64,000 nucleotides of DNA from Kuschelorhynchus macadamiae (Eukaryota; Arthropoda; Insecta; Coleoptera; Curculionidae): assembly GCA_030620095.1 (NCBI GenBank), contig JAUTXW010001600.1, forward strand, positions 1,632,501 through 1,696,500. The letters are read 5' to 3'. Positions 60,829-64,000 of this stretch are shown piece by piece; position 1 is the stretch's first letter, and each line of letters starts with the position of its first letter. The notes under the pieces were generated by a model, which saw nothing but the letters and a program-made list of their open reading frames with translations, ran no database searches and was not told the origin of the DNA. A program made the position numbers and the translations under genes.

Positions 60829-62631
60829 TTTGACACCCGGTATTGAACAGAAAGTTAATTATTTTCAAGCAGTTTATTGACAGCTACTTTATGAACAATT
60901 TTACAAAATATATGGAAAAAAACTAATCCATTTTTGAGGTTGACGGCTGTGATTCTAATGGTTCGATTCCTTCTAAATCGTTGTCTTCCTCTGAAAATGA
61001 TGAGGTTTCGTCGTCACTACTTGAAGATCCCAGTGTGATAACTAAATCATCAATAACCGTTTCAATTTTGCCATCTACTTCCCAGTATTTATCTTCAATA
61101 GAACGAACATGTTTAACATACGATTTACAATTTTCAGCCGATATTGAGTCAACGGCTTCTAATGTTATTTTATTTAAATCTTTAATTGAAAGTTCACCGG
61201 TGTTGCGCTCTCGAATATATATATATTTTTTTACTCCTGCCCATGCAAGTTCAATAGGGTTGAGGTCGCACATGTATAAAGGCAGCCTTAAATGTGTATG
61301 ACCGAGGTTACGTAAAAGACCGTCAATTTTATACTTTTTTTTCTCTAGGCTTGTTGGTCTGATATTACTTCATATAATTGATATTTTCTCCGTGTTGGAT
61401 CACACACAAGATTGTTCGATTTAAGCCACGATATCATAAGAGCTTTTGCAGAGTATTTAGTTGGCATTTTATCTTCTACGTGAGATACCACGACTGATTT
61501 GGGAGGAATGTTAGGTAGAAGCTTCTCGAGCAACCACTTTTCAAAATTATCTCTATTCATCTGTACATGATAGTCTCCAGTTGTTAGTCCCGAGCGAAAA
61601 ACTAAAGCAGCACCTGGAACAAATCCGGCTTCTGAACCAGCATGAACTATAATAAAGCGACTACTAGAGCGGATTCCCTGAACAACACCTGTAACACTTT
61701 CACTTGGTCAGCATTTGTTCACTGTCATATCATTATCTACCCAGGTTTCGTCTAGATACACAATATTGCGTACTTCTTGCCTATATTGCCTTACAGTTGA
61801 TAGATATTTCACCGGCCAGTGAAAAATATTTGGTCTCTCAATGAGCAATATTGGTTTATTTTGGCACTTGCGCCAAACAAAACCGTTTGATCGTAAAAAC
61901 CGATTTAAGGTTTTATACCCGTACGGAAAATCTATTTTGTTCTTTATAACACGAAGTGGGGGTTTGCAGGTCGGAACCTTCTTCAAGTTTATATAAAAAT
62001 CCTCTATTGTTCGTCGAATTACTTGAAAATCACCATCGTCAATTTTATCTTTGTATGATAATCGGGGACTTTTTTTACCAGGAGATTTTAAAGGTGAAGT
62101 AGCGATCATTATGTTCTTTTTGAATTTTTCTTACACTACTTTCCGAAACACCAGTGTAAAATGCAGCGCGTTCTGTTCGATTTTGAATTGGAATAGTCAA
62201 ACTATTATTTTCAGCTTCTCTCGTACAGACTTCTGTAACGCTCGCAATAACTTCACGTGCACCCCTTCGAATTGTTTTTCCTCTTTTGCTCGCCATCGTT
62301 TCTTGGAAATAATAATTCAAATTCAACGCAGCGCATTTATATAGAAATGAAAACAAATGCTCGAAATGTATAGGCACCACTGGAAATAGCTAGAACCTTC
62401 TAGCGGCAAGGCACATCCCAATTACAAGTGGACCAGTGCGAAATTTACTAAATCCTCGATTAATTTTCCGTACCTTTTAGCTGGCGCACTTTATAGGTGA
62501 AGCGGCAAACTATTACAACAAATAAAATAACATAAAATTTATTTGCGTACACAACTTTTACTTTTCCGCTTGCTTAAGACTATGAGCCGTTATCTTAAGG
62601 ACCGCCCGGTTTTCTTTCGTGTCCCGCACTT
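60829..62631 (-). mobile_element. DDx82E-like Tc1/mariner transposon, copy 2
   Basis: Same boundaries as copy 1: TATTTTTTGACACC on the left, TTTCGTGTCCCGCACTT on the right. High similarity throughout, opposite lesions in the gene. Confidence 0.8.
60923..62296 (-). pseudogene. DDx82E-like transposase, copy 2
   Basis: Starts at MASKRGK (ATG at 62296-62294). Helix-turn-helix AAFYTGVSESSVRKIQKEH; a frameshift at about 62100; then ISFPYGYKTLNRFLRSNGF-type sequence and YLDETWVDNDMTVNKC (first Asp). The DNASYH stretch with the second catalytic Asp is deleted (about 24 bp near 61490), so it could not work even without its frameshifts. LPLYMCDLNPIELAWAGVKK with the Glu is present, followed by a YIYI expansion from a small TA slip and an acidic C-terminus ending PSTSKMD. 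Confidence 0.8.
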
Positions 62632-63290
62632 TATATAGGAAGACAAAACATGACATTTAAAATGAAAGATGTTAAACTACTGATCGATCAGACGGTCGAC
62701 ACTTAATAATTATAATGTCTAGACGTGATGAAAGTTCTTCAGATGACAAATAATATAACCTATTATAATTTGTTGGATAATATTATTTTATCTATATGTA
62801 TTATGTACATATATCATTTTTAGTTTGTTAAAATAAAATTCTTTCTATAATTATCCAACCGCACGCCTTTGGCGTACCTTTTTCAGTTTTTATGAACGGA
62901 TAACAGTTGGCAAAACGCATAAATTGATCCAAAACCGGGTGGTACTACCTCCACTTGATGAAAAAAAAAAATGCAATTAGATCAGTGCCAAACTATGGAA
63001 GTGGCATAACTTATTGGTGGGTCATCCTGTAGTCCTTTTGCATACATAAAGTTTTATTACTCTATACATTTCTGAAACAGACTATAAATTAATCTACTAA
63101 TTCTTCTCAATCTCAAAACTGCATAAATATATTACGTTGCCTACCCAGGTGGTTTTAATTCAGTTATTCAGTCAGAACCATTTTTTGCCGAAAACACTAC
63201 ACCATCTATAATATATACCCTCAATATTAACTCACTTAAGGGCGTAACTAATCGTCTTCGAGATCCTCCTTTTCTGATAGCGTTAAATTG
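62632..63290. other. No gene seen
   Basis: AT-rich unassigned sequence. Confidence 0.4.
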
Positions 63291-63425
63291 ACAATTTATG
63301 CAAATTCTCATCTAAGCAAGTGGGGTCGGCCCGCGGCGTTGTCGACCGAACTTGACCTCCACTAAGGTACACCATCTGAACGAGTGCCGTGACCTTCAGT
63401 CAACAGGCGTGATGAGGAATTGAAG
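63291..63425. other. GC-rich unique block
   Basis: GGGGTCGGCCCGCGGCGTTG, GACCGAACTTGACCTCCACT and the following 70 bases are far richer in G+C than anything nearby. No long open frame. CCACTAAGGTAC could be a weak splice donor. Possible conserved non-coding or transcribed host sequence. Confidence 0.25.
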
Positions 63426-64000
63426 AAAATAAAGAAGATTTTTTGTTTAATTGTTTTTTTATTTGATTTTGTTTTTCTTCGTTCCGTTGTTCATCCTTCG
63501 CCCTAATCACGCATCACACACAGTTTGTCTTTAAGAAAAGTTAATGCTTAAGAAAATTGTTATTTTGAGGTTGAAGACGGTTATAAAATGTATCACAAAG
63601 ATTTTCTTTCATTGATAAGTCGACGTTTTCGATATCGATTATTTATTATATCGATATATTAATATCGCTACGCGTCGTTCGATAAACTGCAATAGCTTGT
63701 GGAAAAGTATCACTTTCTGCACTAGTTAGGTACCTAATTTTTCCTATCGTTGTGCATAAATTACGTACCTATGTATTAGCAAATGCAGTTTAGTGAGAGG
63801 GTGAAATGAAGTATGTTTTTTATTTATTAGAATTGATTACTTCGGATTAGATTTGATCACAAATTAGAAGTTTGAAATATGTCAAATGTGATTTTTAGAA
63901 TTCCTAAGCTGCATTTGCTTTAGCCATTATCAAAAATAGTTACAATATGCACATACGAGAGCCTTTCAACAAAGACTAGGACTGAATTTTTTACGGCCCA
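63426..64000. other. No gene seen
   Basis: AT-rich with ATCGATAT-type words around 63630-63670. No recognisable feature. Confidence 0.35.

Overview
The window is AT-rich eukaryotic DNA, almost certainly from an insect. The reasons are degenerate TTAGG-type arrays (the arthropod telomere motif), several families of TA-targeting Tc1/mariner-superfamily transposons, Penelope-like elements with GIY-YIG endonuclease, and a Merlin transposase. A beetle is a guess only. I see no intact protein-coding gene, no rRNA or tRNA and nothing prokaryotic. The region looks like an intron or intergenic stretch colonised by transposons. Host-gene traces are limited to a possible 5' exon at the left edge, a possible 38-nt microexon near 58.45 kb and a few GC-richer islands.

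Layout. 0-12 kb: unique AT-rich DNA, a MITE beside a long (AT)n tract, foldback elements, a 2.7-kb palindrome (4.65-7.36 kb) with another element at its centre, a minisatellite at 10.1 kb and copies of a dispersed repeat (called R1 here). 12-15 kb: a broken DDE transposon split by a 1.5-kb TA-targeted element. 17-22 kb: a nearly readable DD41D mariner-type transposon at the centre of a small palindromic element that lies in a (TA)n tract, then a second DD41D element with long arms. 22-30 kb: tandem and foldback repeats plus a Penelope endonuclease scrap. 30-34 kb: a palindrome within a palindrome, a transposon with a DDE spacing of about 82, and another DD41D element. 34-41 kb: Penelope-like remains, the larger one interrupted by a 2.9-kb palindromic DD41D transposon and ending in a hammerhead-like motif. 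43.4-53.1 kb: one Merlin transposase gene split by an 8.7-kb insertion with about 115-bp inverted termini and a perfect 8-bp target duplication. 53-64 kb: another DD41D element, a MITE, more DDE fossils, a CCGG-rich foldback and a second copy of the DDx82E element.

Recurring themes: elements sitting at the exact centre TA of inverted repeats (three cases); transposons whose 3' arm is an inverted copy of their own 5' end, including the start codon and DNA-binding domain (three cases); and (TA)n tracts abutting transposon termini. All transposase and reverse-transcriptase genes here carry stops, frameshifts or deletions. The best preserved, at 17.77-18.84 kb, has two nonsense codons and no frameshift.
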